Below, one piece after another: positions 16,199 through 24,316 of a stretch of DNA of 64,000 bases. The notes beneath the pieces were generated by a model. That model was not told the DNA's origin. It saw only the letters and a list, made by a program, of their open reading frames with translations, and did no database searches. A program made the translations under genes and the position numbers. This stretch comes from Sciscionella marina DSM 45152 (GTDB lineage: Bacteria; Actinomycetota; Actinomycetes; Mycobacteriales; Pseudonocardiaceae). Numbering within the stretch: position 1 is the stretch's first letter; every line of letters begins with the position of its first letter. The stretch lies in contig NZ_KB905465.1 in assembly GCF_000379465.1 (NCBI RefSeq), positions 203,306 to 267,305 on the forward strand. Direction: 5' to 3'.

Positions 16199-17107
16199 AT
16201 GGACCCGCCCGGACTGATCCGGTTCCGCACCGGTGATCTGCCGCGCGCACACCGGCTCGCGGCCTGGGAGGAACACAACGCCCGCTCGCTGCTCGGACTG
16301 CGTGCCCGTGCGCTGGACCGGCCGTTCGAGGGCGCCGAGCTGAATCTGCGCCTGCCGCGGCTGGGCCTGGCCAGGGTCAGTGGTTCACCGCATGTGGTGC
16401 GCCGGGACGCGGGCCAGATCGCGCGCCACCCGGCCGAGGGCGTGGTCGTGTACTTCGCCCTGGCCGGTGCGGGACGGTTCCGCGACCGCGAGGGCACACG
16501 GATACTGCACCCCGGCCAGGCGCTGGTGTGCGATGCCGACCGGCCGTTTCAGCGCGGTTTCCCGTACGGGCTCACCGAACTGGTGCTCACGGCGCCACGG
16601 TCCGCGCTGCGCGAAACGGCGGGACGGTGCGCGCCTGCCGGGCCGCGGGTCTTCGGTTTCCGGCACGGCGAGGGGGATGCGCTCGCCGGTGCGGTGGCGG
16701 GTGCGCTCGCGGGCCGCGGCGATTGGGAGGCGCTGGAGAGCACGGTGCTCGACCTGCTCGCGGGGTTGCTCGGGGCACCGGCCACCGACCGGCTCGCCGC
16801 CGCGCGCGCCTATATCGCCGCGCATCTGCACGAGCCGGACCTGTCCGCGAGCCGGATCGCCACGGCGGCCGGTTATTCCGAACGGCAGCTCTCCCGGTTG
16901 TTCGCCGAATCCGGGCAGAGCGTGCCGCAGGCGGTGCTGGCCGCGCGGCTGGACGCGGCCCGGGGCACATTGACGGACCGGAACCGGGCGCGGACCCCGA
17001 TCGCCGAGCTCGCCGCCCGGCACGGTTTCGCCTCCCCGGCACACTTCTCGCGCAGTTACCGGGCGAGGTTCGGCAACTCACCGGTGCGCGATCGCGGACG
17101 CCGGTGA
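16199..17107 (+). CDS. AraC-family regulator of an aromatic pathway
   Basis: A 302-residue protein with an N-terminal AraC_binding_2-type sensor domain (AHRLAAWEEHNARSLLGL, and IARHPAEGVVVYFALAGAGR) and a C-terminal double helix-turn-helix (AARAYIAAHLHEPDLSASRI, GYSERQLSRLFAESGQSV, then RTPIAELAARHGFASPAHFS). This architecture is typical of activators of aromatic-degradation genes such as XylS/AlkS-type proteins. ATG 16199 lies 19 bp after the MarR stop. The genes downstream are the decayed hydroxyquinol pathway (monooxygenase, maleylacetate reductase, dioxygenase), so this was presumably its activator and may now be left with little to control. Confidence 0.85.
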   Translation: MDPPGLIRFRTGDLPRAHRLAAWEEHNARSLLGLRARALDRPFEGAELNLRLPRLGLARVSGSPHVVRRDAGQIARHPAEGVVVYFALAGAGRFRDREGTRILHPGQALVCDADRPFQRGFPYGLTELVLTAPRSALRETAGRCAPAGPRVFGFRHGEGDALAGAVAGALAGRGDWEALESTVLDLLAGLLGAPATDRLAAARAYIAAHLHEPDLSASRIATAAGYSERQLSRLFAESGQSVPQAVLAARLDAARGTLTDRNRARTPIAELAARHGFASPAHFSRSYRARFGNSPVRDRGRR

Positions 17108-17222
17108 TTTTTGCCTGGATCCGCCATCCCGGAGCATCGTGGTGTCCGGGCCGGGCAGGACCTGTCACGGTGCCCCGAGGTACCGGCGACGTGGCCGGTC
17201 CGGAAAAGAGGAGGCGTCCGGC

Positions 17223-17616
17223 ATGGTCGAGACGGATGTGCTGATCGTCGGTTCGGGGCCCGCTGGTACCTCGGCGGCGCTTTTCCTGTCCACACTGGGT
17301 ATTCCGAACATCATGGTGACCAAATACCGCTGGACGGCGAACACACCCCGCGCGCACATCACCAACCAGCGCACCATGGAGATCTTCCGTGACCTCGGGA
17401 TCGAGGACCAGGTGCTCGCCGAGGCCACACCGCACCACCTGATCGGCGACACGGTGTTCTGCACCTCCATGGCAGGCGAGGAGATCGGCCGGATCCTGGC
17501 ATAGGGCACCCATCCGGCCCGGCACGCCGACTACGAACTGGCCTCGCCCTCGCTGAACTGCGATATCCCGCAGAACCATCTGGAGCCGATCCTGGTCCGC
17601 AACGCCGCGACGCGAG
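17223..17616 (+). pseudogene. Truncated FAD-dependent phenol monooxygenase
   Basis: The frame starts at ATG 17223 with the FAD-binding motif VLIVGSGPAGTSAALFL, then HITNQRTMEIFRDLGIE, as in 2,4-dichlorophenol/resorcinol hydroxylases. It is broken by TAG 17502-17504; reading on in the same frame gives GTHPARHADYELASPS and [13 protein letters not shown], clearly the same protein, so the TAG probably replaced the TGG of a conserved RxxAWGT stretch. Homology ends near 17612, ~130 codons into a gene that should have ~600, where the sequence jumps into the 3' end of another gene. A stop plus a large deletion make it non-functional. Confidence 0.75.
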
Positions 17617-17745
17617 GAGTCCGCGATTCCCGAGGCCGCGCGGCTGATCCTGGACGCGGTCCCGCCCGGCAACCCGCGCCCGGTCACCGAGGAGGACCTG
17701 ACCCGCCTGCTCACCGCTGCCTGGGAGGGCGGGGATCCCACGGAC
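17611..17745 (+). pseudogene. 3' fragment of a maleylacetate reductase gene
   Basis: From 17614 a new frame reads [20 protein letters not shown] then [20 protein letters not shown], which resembles the C-terminus of iron-alcohol-dehydrogenase-like maleylacetate reductases (NPRPVT...LL..AWEG). About 45 residues remain of ~360. The frame has no stop of its own and runs in frame into the dioxygenase. Maleylacetate reductase acts after hydroxyquinol or chlorocatechol ring cleavage, which fits the two flanking genes. The assignment rests on a short C-terminal match and is tentative. Confidence 0.5.
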
Positions 17746-17793
17746 CCTCCGCCCGGGAAGCAGCAGCGCGTCGAGGAGCGGCTGACCGAGGAA

Positions 17794-18627
17794 GTGCTGG
17801 CCTCGTTCGAAGCGACCCCGGATCCGCGGCTGCACGAGCTGATGCGCTCGCTGACCGGGCACCTGCACGCGTTCATCCGGGAAACCCGGCTCACCGAACA
17901 GGAATGGCAGCGGGGCATCGATTTCCTGACCGCAGCAGGGCACATCACCGACGACAAGCGCCAGGAATTCATCCTGCTCTCCGATGTGCTCGGCGCCTCG
18001 ATGCAGATCATCGCGGTGAACAACGGGGCCTACCGGGACGCAACGGAGGCCACCGTGTTCGGCCCGTTCTTCGTCGAGGACTCGCCACTGATCGGCAACG
18101 GCGGGGACATCGCCGCGGACGCCTCCGGCACGCCCTGCTGGGTTCAGGGAACCGTGCGCGACACCGAGGGAAATCCTGTCCCCGGAGCGCGCATCGAGGT
18201 CTGGGAGGCCGACGAGACCGGTCACTACGACGTGCAGTACCCGGACGGCCGCGTCGCCGGTCGCGGGCACCTGTTCGCCGGGGACGACGGGAGCTTCCGG
18301 TTCTGGTGCCTCACCCCGACCCCGTACCCGATCCCGCACGACGGCCCGGTCGGCGCGCTTCTCGATGCCGTGCGCCGCTCCCCCGTGCGCGCCGCCCATC
18401 TGCACTTCATGGTCTCCGCCGAGCGGTTTCGCACCCTGGTGACCCACATCTTCGTGCGCGCGGATCCACAGCTGGCCATCGGCGACGCCGTGTTCGGGGT
18501 CAAGGACTCGCTCATCAAGGACTTCGCCGGACAGCCCGCGGGAACACCGGCCCCGGACGGCCGGGATCTCGGGCAGCGAACCTGGCACAGGGCGCAGTTC
18601 GACGTCGTCCTGGCACCCGCCCGCTGA
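17794..18627 (+). CDS. Intradiol dioxygenase, hydroxyquinol 1,2-dioxygenase type
   Basis: A 277-residue Fe(III) intradiol dioxygenase: N-terminal helical dimer domain ([49 protein letters not shown]) and catalytic beta domain with [29 protein letters not shown] (first Tyr ligand), [18 protein letters not shown] (second Tyr), and RAAHLHFMV (His ligands). The closest characterised function is cleavage of hydroxyquinol to maleylacetate. The native start is doubtful: homologues begin ~12 residues earlier, and here that region is fused in frame to the maleylacetate-reductase remnant, leaving GTG 17794 as the nearest start. The enzyme core is intact, but the pathway around it is broken. Confidence 0.8.
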   Translation: MLASFEATPDPRLHELMRSLTGHLHAFIRETRLTEQEWQRGIDFLTAAGHITDDKRQEFILLSDVLGASMQIIAVNNGAYRDATEATVFGPFFVEDSPLIGNGGDIAADASGTPCWVQGTVRDTEGNPVPGARIEVWEADETGHYDVQYPDGRVAGRGHLFAGDDGSFRFWCLTPTPYPIPHDGPVGALLDAVRRSPVRAAHLHFMVSAERFRTLVTHIFVRADPQLAIGDAVFGVKDSLIKDFAGQPAGTPAPDGRDLGQRTWHRAQFDVVLAPAR

Positions 18628-18672
18628 CGGGAGGGGAGCAGACACACATGTTGGCCATATTTGTGGCACGAG

Positions 18673-18691
18673 CGTAGGGTTAGAACCTACG
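18673..18691. promoter_or_regulatory. 19-bp palindrome, AbiEi operator candidate
   Basis: CGTAGG (18673-18678) and CCTACG (18686-18691) are the arms of a near-perfect 19-bp dyad. It covers a TAGGGT -10 box (18675-18680) and lies 12 bp before the antitoxin ATG. AbiEi antitoxins are known to bind inverted repeats in their own promoters. Confidence 0.6.
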
Positions 18692-18703
18692 GAGGTGACA
18701 CTT

Positions 18704-19336
18704 ATGCCCCATACGCCCGCGCGAGTGCCACCGGAACTACTCCGCGGTTCCTCACGGGTACTCCGCCCCCGCGATGCCACCGGAGTGTATGCGCATCCGC
18801 GCCCCGAGTTCGCCCGGCTCGAACGATCCGGTGCCCTGCACCGGTTGGCGACCGGGTATTACGTCCCCGTTCCCGACGACCAGCTCGGCCGCGACTGGCG
18901 CCCCGACCTCGAGGCGGTCGCGCTGGGGATCGCCGTGGCCGACGAGGGCACCGCCTCCGTCGCGCTGATGGGGCTATCCGCTGCTCGCGTGCATACGGCC
19001 ATCCCACGCGGGCTGGCTATCGCGGTGGTAGCGACCAGCCGTCACCGTCCGCCCCTGCATCTGGCCGACCGGGATGCGATAGTTCTGTTCGCACGTCGCC
19101 GAGTCAGCTCCCTGGACGTGCAGCACCACACCGGTGAACTCGGCCAGGGATGGATCACCACGATCGAGCAGACCACACTCGATCTCGTAGCCCGGCCGAC
19201 GCTGGGCGGGCTTCCCGATCAGGCCTTGAGCGCCGCGCACGCCTTGCTCACCCGCTGTGACCGGGACCTGTTGAACGAACTCGCCGTTACACAGCGCCGT
19301 CGAGCCAGTCTCTCCCGCCTCTACTCCGTAGCCTGA
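18704..19336 (+). CDS. abiEi: AbiEi-type antitoxin / transcriptional repressor
   Basis: A 210-residue protein with the AbiEi_4-type arrangement: winged-helix region containing GVYAHPRPEFARLERSGALH and RLATGYYVPVPDD, then the antitoxin domain (SVALMGLSAARVHTAIPRGL, TTIEQTTLDLVARPTLGG). AbiEi is the antitoxin of the type IV AbiE system, which protects populations from phage by abortive infection and represses its own operon. GGAGG at 18691-18695 is 8 nt before ATG 18704. The toxin gene starts 3 bp after its stop. The reading frame is intact. Confidence 0.8.
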   Translation: MPHTPARVPPELLRGSSRVLRPRDATGVYAHPRPEFARLERSGALHRLATGYYVPVPDDQLGRDWRPDLEAVALGIAVADEGTASVALMGLSAARVHTAIPRGLAIAVVATSRHRPPLHLADRDAIVLFARRRVSSLDVQHHTGELGQGWITTIEQTTLDLVARPTLGGLPDQALSAAHALLTRCDRDLLNELAVTQRRRASLSRLYSVA

Positions 19337-19339
19337 ACC

Positions 19340-20109
19340 ATGCTCGATCCCAACGAAGCGGCCGCCATCGCCGAAGGATTCGGCGTCGCCCGTACACAAG
19401 TGCGCCGCGACCACCTGATCTCCCATCTACTCGCCGCGGTCAGTGAACACCTGCCCGACGAGGTCCTGTTCTTCGGGGGAACCGCTTTGTCTCGCACCTT
19501 CGCCCCGCACGGCCGACTGTCCGAGGACATCGACCTGATCGCACACGGAAACCGTAGCCGTACAGCGAAGGCTCTCGACACCATCCTGCTCCGCGCCACC
19601 CGACGCGAGTACCCAGGTCTGCGCTGGCAGCCCGCGCTCTCAGCGGTCAGCAACTCCACACCCGCCGTACTCGCCGCACCGGACGGCACGAGCGTGCGTA
19701 TCCAGTTGCTCAGCCCGACCGGCTACCCTCCCTGGCCGGTCGAGCCACGGGCAATCACGCAACGCTACAGCGACACCCCACCGGCCACCCTGCGTGTACC
19801 CACCGCGCCGCCTTCACAGCCTGGAAAACCGTCGCCTGGACACAACGTGCCGCTTCCCGCGACCTCTACGATCTCTGGCTGCTGGCCCGCCTCGGCCTCA
19901 TCACCGCCGATGCCGCCGAGCTCTTCAAACGCTTCGGCCCCACCAACAGGCCACCGGGCGACACACTGTTCACCGATGCGCCCGAGGAACCCGCATGGAC
20001 GCGCGAACTCGCCGGGCAAACCCGCCTGAACGTCACCGCCACCGCAGCACTGAATGAGGTACGCCAAGCGTGGAACACCGCTACTCAAGCACGCATAGGA
20101 TTGATCTGA
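19340..20109 (+). pseudogene. abiEii: AbiEii-type nucleotidyltransferase toxin, frameshifted
   Basis: The first ~155 codons encode the AbiEii nucleotidyltransferase with its diagnostic FFGGTALSRTFAPHGRLSED and the catalytic SEDIDLI. After YSDTPPATLRVPT (~19800) the frame turns into a Pro/Ser-rich run ending at 20029. One base lower, an uninterrupted frame encodes the expected C-terminal half (AAFTAWKTVAW, RDLYDLWLLARLG, LNEVRQAWNTATQARIGLI) to TGA 20107-20109. The span 19340-20109 is 770 bp, one short of a multiple of three, so a single-base deletion in the GC run at 19799-19812 explains it. Motif RDxxD needed for activity is out of frame. A sequencing error cannot be excluded. Confidence 0.8.
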
Positions 20110-20113
20110 ACGG

Positions 20114-20923
20114 CTACCCCGCCTGGCAGCTCGGGCACCAGTAGAGATTGCGCCCGGCCAGCTCCGCCATCGCCACCGAAGTGCCGCACACATGACAGGG
20201 CATCCCGGCCCTGCGGTACACGTACACCTCTCCGCCGTGCCGATCCTTGCGCGGCGCCCGCCCGGCCACCCGCGGATCGTGCTCGGGCCGCACGGTGTCG
20301 ATCCGCCCGACCCGCACCCCGTCCCGCATCAGCATGACCAGATCGGCCCACAGCACCGACCACAGCTCCTCGTCGATCTCCCGGCCCGGCCGGTAGGGCG
20401 GAATCCCGTGCCGGAACAACAATTCGGCCCGGTACACGTTCCCGACGCCCGCGAGCACGCTTTGGTCCATGAGCAGTGCGGCGATGCTGGTCTTGGAGCG
20501 GGCGATCCGCGCATGCGCGAGTTCGGGCTTCGCGTCCTTGCGTAACGGGTCCGGGCCGAGCATGGCGAGCATCCGGTCCACGGCGAGGACGTTGAGCAGC
20601 TCGCATTTGGTGGGCCCGCGCAGGTCGGTGGTGTGGGTCTCGCCGGCCAGCCGCATCCGCACCTTGCCGACGGGTTCCGGCGCTGGGTTCTCGAGTTCGG
20701 TGAAGGCGCCGTAGAGGCCGAGATGCACGTGCACGATGCGCCGGTCGTCGTACCGGTGGAACAGGTGCTTGCCGTAGGCCTCGGCGCGCTGCAGCACCAT
20801 GCCGTCGATGGACTCGGCCTCGAGCGCGAACCGTCCCTGCGGGCTGGAGACGGTGACCGGCTTGCGGGCGTAGCGGCGCTGGTGCAGCTTCGCGAGCCGG
20901 TGCAGGGTGTGCCCTTCGGGCAT
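20114..20923 (-). CDS. nei: Fpg/Nei-family DNA glycosylase (endonuclease VIII type)
   Basis: A 269-residue base-excision repair enzyme. It begins PEGHTLHRLA, giving the catalytic Pro2 and Glu3; the helix-two-turn-helix region holds MDQSVLAGVGNVYRAELL, and the C-terminal zinc finger is CHVCGTSV then CPSCQ, with the four cysteines intact. The length and VYVYRRAGMPC segment match mycobacterial Nei2-type proteins. It removes oxidised pyrimidines and nicks the DNA by beta/delta elimination. It lies 2 bp downstream of rpiB on the same strand, the same order as Rv2465c-Rv2464c in M. tuberculosis. Confidence 0.92.
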   Translation of the reverse strand: MPEGHTLHRLAKLHQRRYARKPVTVSSPQGRFALEAESIDGMVLQRAEAYGKHLFHRYDDRRIVHVHLGLYGAFTELENPAPEPVGKVRMRLAGETHTTDLRGPTKCELLNVLAVDRMLAMLGPDPLRKDAKPELAHARIARSKTSIAALLMDQSVLAGVGNVYRAELLFRHGIPPYRPGREIDEELWSVLWADLVMLMRDGVRVGRIDTVRPEHDPRVAGRAPRKDRHGGEVYVYRRAGMPCHVCGTSVAMAELAGRNLYWCPSCQAG

Positions 20924-20925
20924 GG

Positions 20926-21393
20926 TTACGGCAGCCTTGGCGGCTCGCCGCTCGATTCGTACTCGGCGAGCATGGCGATCCGGCGCTTGTGCCGTTCCCC
21001 ATCGGAGAACGGTGTCGCGAGGAAGGCCTCGGCGATCGCGATGGCCTCCTCGGTGCTGTGCATCCGGGCGCCGATCCCGGCCACCTGGGCATTGTTGTGT
21101 TCGCGGGCGAGGCTCGCGGTCTCGGTGCTCCAGGCGAGCGCCGCACGCGCCCCGGGCACCTTGTTCGCGGCGATCTGCTCGCCGTTGCCGGAGCCGCCGA
21201 TGACGATGCCGAGGCTGCCCTCGTCGGCGACGGTGCGCCGCGCGGTCTCCACGCAGAACGGCGGGTAGTCGTCGTCCGGGTCGTAGGCGGCGGGCCCGAC
21301 ATCCACGACGTCGTGCCCAGCCTTGCTCAGGTGGGCGATCAGCTCGCCTTTGAGTTCGTATCCGGCGTGATCGGAACCAAGGTAAACGCGCAC
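20926..21393 (-). CDS. rpiB: Ribose-5-phosphate isomerase B
   Basis: A 155-residue RpiB/LacA-type isomerase: VYLGSDHAGYELKGEL at the start, the phosphate loop GIVIGGSGNGEQIAANK, and REHNNAQVAGIGARMHS near the C-terminus. It interconverts ribose 5-phosphate and ribulose 5-phosphate in the pentose phosphate pathway. As in mycobacteria the active-site base is the Glu of GSGNGEQ rather than the Cys of E. coli RpiB. It forms a tight operon with nei (2-bp gap) and is divergent from comB, with which it shares ~50 bp of promoter DNA. Confidence 0.93.
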   Translation of the reverse strand: MRVYLGSDHAGYELKGELIAHLSKAGHDVVDVGPAAYDPDDDYPPFCVETARRTVADEGSLGIVIGGSGNGEQIAANKVPGARAALAWSTETASLAREHNNAQVAGIGARMHSTEEAIAIAEAFLATPFSDGERHKRRIAMLAEYESSGEPPRLP

Positions 21394-21430
21394 GGCGAAA
21401 AGTCTGTCACCTCGTGTTCCGCTGCTGCAT

Positions 21431-21446
21431 TAGGGTCGCCCGCATG
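21431..21446 (+). promoter_or_regulatory. TAGGGT -10 box of a leaderless gene
   Basis: TAGGGT (21431-21436) is 7 nt from ATG 21444, with no ribosome binding site between. Confidence 0.45.
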
Positions 21447-22178
21447 GAGAGCTACCACCGTCAGCTCGGCCACCCGGTCCGCTGTGACTGGGGTCCGGAG
21501 GGACTCGATGCGCTCGCCGATTGCGCGGTGCTGATCATCGTCGACGTCCTCTCGTTCTGCACCTCGGCCACGATCGTCACCGAGCGGGGTTCCTCGGTGC
21601 TCCCGCTGCGGATGACCGACGACGGCGAGTTCGACGCGGCGCGGGCGCGCGGCGCGGTGCTCGCCGGGGACCGGTCCTGGACACTGCGCCCGTCCTCGCT
21701 CACCGGGATGGAGCCGGGTGTGCTGCTCGGGCTGCCCTCACCGAACGGTGCCACGCTGTGCGTTCTCGCGGCGGGCACCGGGGCCACGGTGCTGGTCGGG
21801 AGCCTGCGCAATGCGAGCGCGGTGGCCGCGGCCGCCACACGGCACGGCGGGCCGATCGGAGTGCTCGCGGCCGGGGAACGCTGGGGAAGCCGCTCCGGTC
21901 CGCTGCGCCCCGCGGCCGAGGATCAGCTCGGCGCGGGCGCGATCGTCACCGCGCTCGAATCCGCCCGCTCCCCCGAGGCCGAACTGGCCGCTGCCGGGTT
22001 CGCCGCGCTGCGGCCCCGGCTCGCCCCGGCGCTGCGGGACTGTGTCTCCGGGCGGGAACTGATCACCAAGGGCCATCCTGGGGATGTGGAACTGGCGGCC
22101 GAACACGACGTGACCGAGGTGGTCCCGGAATTGCGGGACGGGATCCTCGCGCCGCAGCGGGTGCCGGGTCTTGCTTGA
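21444..22178 (+). CDS. comB: ComB-family 2-phosphosulfolactate phosphatase
   Basis: A 244-residue protein of the ComB family: LIIVDVLSFCTSATIVTERG, GLPSPNGATLCVLAAG, VLVGSLRNASAVAAAATRHG and the late acid cluster GRELITKGHPGDVELAAEHD. ComB hydrolyses 2-phosphosulfolactate in coenzyme M biosynthesis; in bacteria without coenzyme M it is taken to serve sulfolactate or related metabolism, and many actinobacterial copies are uncharacterised. No comA or comC is adjacent. The start at 21444, 7 nt after TAGGGT, removes ten spurious residues of the open frame. Its end overlaps the next gene by 8 bp. Confidence 0.82.
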   Translation: MESYHRQLGHPVRCDWGPEGLDALADCAVLIIVDVLSFCTSATIVTERGSSVLPLRMTDDGEFDAARARGAVLAGDRSWTLRPSSLTGMEPGVLLGLPSPNGATLCVLAAGTGATVLVGSLRNASAVAAAATRHGGPIGVLAAGERWGSRSGPLRPAAEDQLGAGAIVTALESARSPEAELAAAGFAALRPRLAPALRDCVSGRELITKGHPGDVELAAEHDVTEVVPELRDGILAPQRVPGLA

Positions 22179-22851
22179 CCGGTGGGTGGAGCTCGCCGCG
22201 GGTGTCTGGGTGGTGCGCAACCGCGAGCTCGACCTGAACCTGGGGCTCGTGCTCGGTTCCCGCTCCGGACTGGTGGTGGACACCGGTTTCGGTGCGGCGC
22301 ACGGGGCGGCGTTCGCCGAGGCGATCCGGGAGCACACCCCGCTGCCGCTGTCCGTGGTGCTCACCCACGCGCACTTCGATCACGTGCTCGGCACCTCGGC
22401 ATTCCCGGGCGTCGAGGTGTACGCGCATCCGGTGTGCGCCGCGCGGCTGACCGAGATCACTGTTCACGATCGAGAACAGTGGTCACAGGAGTGTCCTGCG
22501 TTCACCGAGGAGATCACTGTTTCCCCGCTCGTGCCGCCGACCGCCGGGACCGCGGACCACACGCTCGACCTCGGCGGGCGCACGGTGCGGCTGCTGCATC
22601 CGGGCCGCGGGCACACCGGGGGTGATCTGATCGTGCACATCCCGGACGCGGCCTGCGTGTTCGCCGGTGACCTCGTCGAGCAGGGCGCCGAACCACAGGC
22701 GGGCGAGGACGCGTTCCCCGCCGAGTGGCCCGCGAGCCTGGACCGCCTGCTCGCGCTGGACCCGCAGCTCGTGGTCCCCGGTCACGGCGAACCGGTGGCC
22801 CCCGCCTTCGTGGCCGCCCAGCGCGAAGCGCTCACAGCTGGATGGACTTGA
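22171..22851 (+). CDS. MBL-fold metallo-hydrolase
   Basis: A 226-residue metallo-beta-lactamase-fold hydrolase. The metal site is HAHFDH (~residues 70-75), with His in [13 protein letters not shown], Asp in VFAGDLVE and the last His in VVPGHGEPV. Substrate range of the superfamily includes thioesters, lactones and nucleic acids; nothing here decides among them. The TTG at 22171 overlaps comB by 8 bp, a common coupling arrangement; GTG 22186 is an alternative start. Its 3' end overlaps the convergent aldehyde dehydrogenase gene by 20 bp. Confidence 0.8.
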   Translation: MLDRWVELAAGVWVVRNRELDLNLGLVLGSRSGLVVDTGFGAAHGAAFAEAIREHTPLPLSVVLTHAHFDHVLGTSAFPGVEVYAHPVCAARLTEITVHDREQWSQECPAFTEEITVSPLVPPTAGTADHTLDLGGRTVRLLHPGRGHTGGDLIVHIPDAACVFAGDLVEQGAEPQAGEDAFPAEWPASLDRLLALDPQLVVPGHGEPVAPAFVAAQREALTAGWT

Positions 22852-24259
22852 CCTCGGTGAACTCCTCGAGCCCGTAGCGCCCGAGTTCCCTGCCGATGCC
22901 GGACTGCCGGTACCCGCCGAACGGGGCGACCGGGTTGAACGCGCCGCCGTTCACATCGACCTGCCCGGTGCGCAGCCGCCGCGCGAAGGCCAGTGCCCGG
23001 TCCGGATCGGCAGAGGACACTCCCCCGGCCAGCCCGTAAACGGTGGCGTTCGCGATGCGCGCCGCGTCCTCCTCGTCCGCGTAGGGCATGATCGACAGCG
23101 CCGGTCCGAAGATCTCCTCGTTGGCGATGGTCATCTCCGGGCGCACCCCGGCGAAGATGGTGGGCGCGACATAGGCGCCACGGTCCGGCAGTCCCTCGGC
23201 CCCGGCGCCGCCGAGCACCACGTCCGCCCCTTCGCTCGCCCCGGTGCGGTAGTAGCCGAGCACCCGCTCGCGCTGCGCGGCCGAGGACATCGGGCCGACC
23301 CGGGTTGCCGGATCGGTCGGATCGCCGACGGCGTACTTCGCGGCCGCGGCAACGGCGAGTTCCACGATCTCGTCGTGCCGCGCGGCGGGCACCAGCATCC
23401 TGGTGAGCGCGGTGCAGGTCTGGCCGCCGTTGATGTAGCAGTTCGCCAGCCCGATCTTGACCGCCTTGGCGAAGTCGGCGTCATCGAGCAGCACGTTCGC
23501 GGATTTCCCGCCCAGTTCCAGGGCGACCTTCTTCACTGTGTCCGCGGCCGCCTTGGCCACCAGTTTGCCCGCGCGGGTGGATCCGGTGAACGAGATCATG
23601 TCGATGCCCTCGTGCGCGGACAGCGCCGCGCCCACCACGTCCCCGGTGCCGTGCACCAGGTTGAACACCCCGGCGGGAAGGCCGATCCGGTCCAGGATGT
23701 CGGCGAAGATCCCCGCCGAGAGCGGGGCGATCTCCGAGGGTTTGAGCACCACGGTGTTGCCCGCGACGAGCGCGGGGGCCACCTTGTTGACCACCTGGTG
23801 CAGCGGGTAGTTCCACGGGGTGATCGCGCCGACCACGCCGACGGGTTCACGCACTACGAGCGAGTTGCCGATCCGTTCCTCGAAGGCGTACCCGGCCTCG
23901 AGCACGTCCGCGAGTCCCGCCGAGGTCGATGCGGGCAAACCGGCCTGCACCTTCTGCGCGAAGGTGATCGGCGAACCCATCTCGGCGGTGATGGTCGCGG
24001 CGATCTCGGCACCGCGCGCCTCGAGCTCCCCGGCCAGGGCGCGCACCATGGCGATCCGGTCGGCGAGCGGGGTGTCCGCCCAGGCCGGTTGCGCCGCTGC
24101 CGCCGCGGCCACCGCGTCGTCCACATCGGCACTCGTCCCGGCCGGGACCGAGGCGATGACCTCTTCGGTCGCCGGGTTCACGACCTCGATGCGCTCGCTG
24201 CCACCGCGCTGCTGCCCGGCGATGACGTGCTCGGTGCTTGTCGTGACTGGCGCGGCCAT
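22832..24259 (-). CDS. NAD(P)-dependent aldehyde dehydrogenase
   Basis: A 475-residue [22 protein letters not shown] (oxyanion Asn), cofactor loop [12 protein letters not shown], general base in [11 protein letters not shown] and catalytic cysteine in [13 protein letters not shown]; the closing ENF-type element is [12 protein letters not shown]. It oxidises an unidentified aldehyde to the acid. A good GGGAGG lies 8 nt before ATG 24259. The stop overlaps the MBL gene by 20 bp. It follows the TAP-like peptidase on the same strand, but a strong hairpin (24272-24304) separates them, so separate transcription is likely. Confidence 0.9.
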   Translation of the reverse strand: MAAPVTTSTEHVIAGQQRGGSERIEVVNPATEEVIASVPAGTSADVDDAVAAAAAAQPAWADTPLADRIAMVRALAGELEARGAEIAATITAEMGSPITFAQKVQAGLPASTSAGLADVLEAGYAFEERIGNSLVVREPVGVVGAITPWNYPLHQVVNKVAPALVAGNTVVLKPSEIAPLSAGIFADILDRIGLPAGVFNLVHGTGDVVGAALSAHEGIDMISFTGSTRAGKLVAKAAADTVKKVALELGGKSANVLLDDADFAKAVKIGLANCYINGGQTCTALTRMLVPAARHDEIVELAVAAAAKYAVGDPTDPATRVGPMSSAAQRERVLGYYRTGASEGADVVLGGAGAEGLPDRGAYVAPTIFAGVRPEMTIANEEIFGPALSIMPYADEEDAARIANATVYGLAGGVSSADPDRALAFARRLRTGQVDVNGGAFNPVAPFGGYRQSGIGRELGRYGLEEFTEVKSIQL

Positions 24260-24271
24260 GGAAATCCTCCC

Positions 24272-24304
24272 GGTGGGCGGTGACTCGACTGATCACCGCC
24301 CACC
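24272..24304 (-). terminator. 12-bp perfect hairpin between peptidase and ALDH genes
   Basis: GGTGGGCGGTGA (24272-24283) and TCACCGCCCACC (24293-24304) form a perfect 12-bp stem with a 9-nt loop, downstream of the peptidase gene and ending just before the ALDH ribosome binding site. There is no U-tract, as is common in actinobacterial terminators; a leader structure of the ALDH mRNA is the alternative. Confidence 0.6.
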
Positions 24305-24316
24305 TTGCCACATTCC

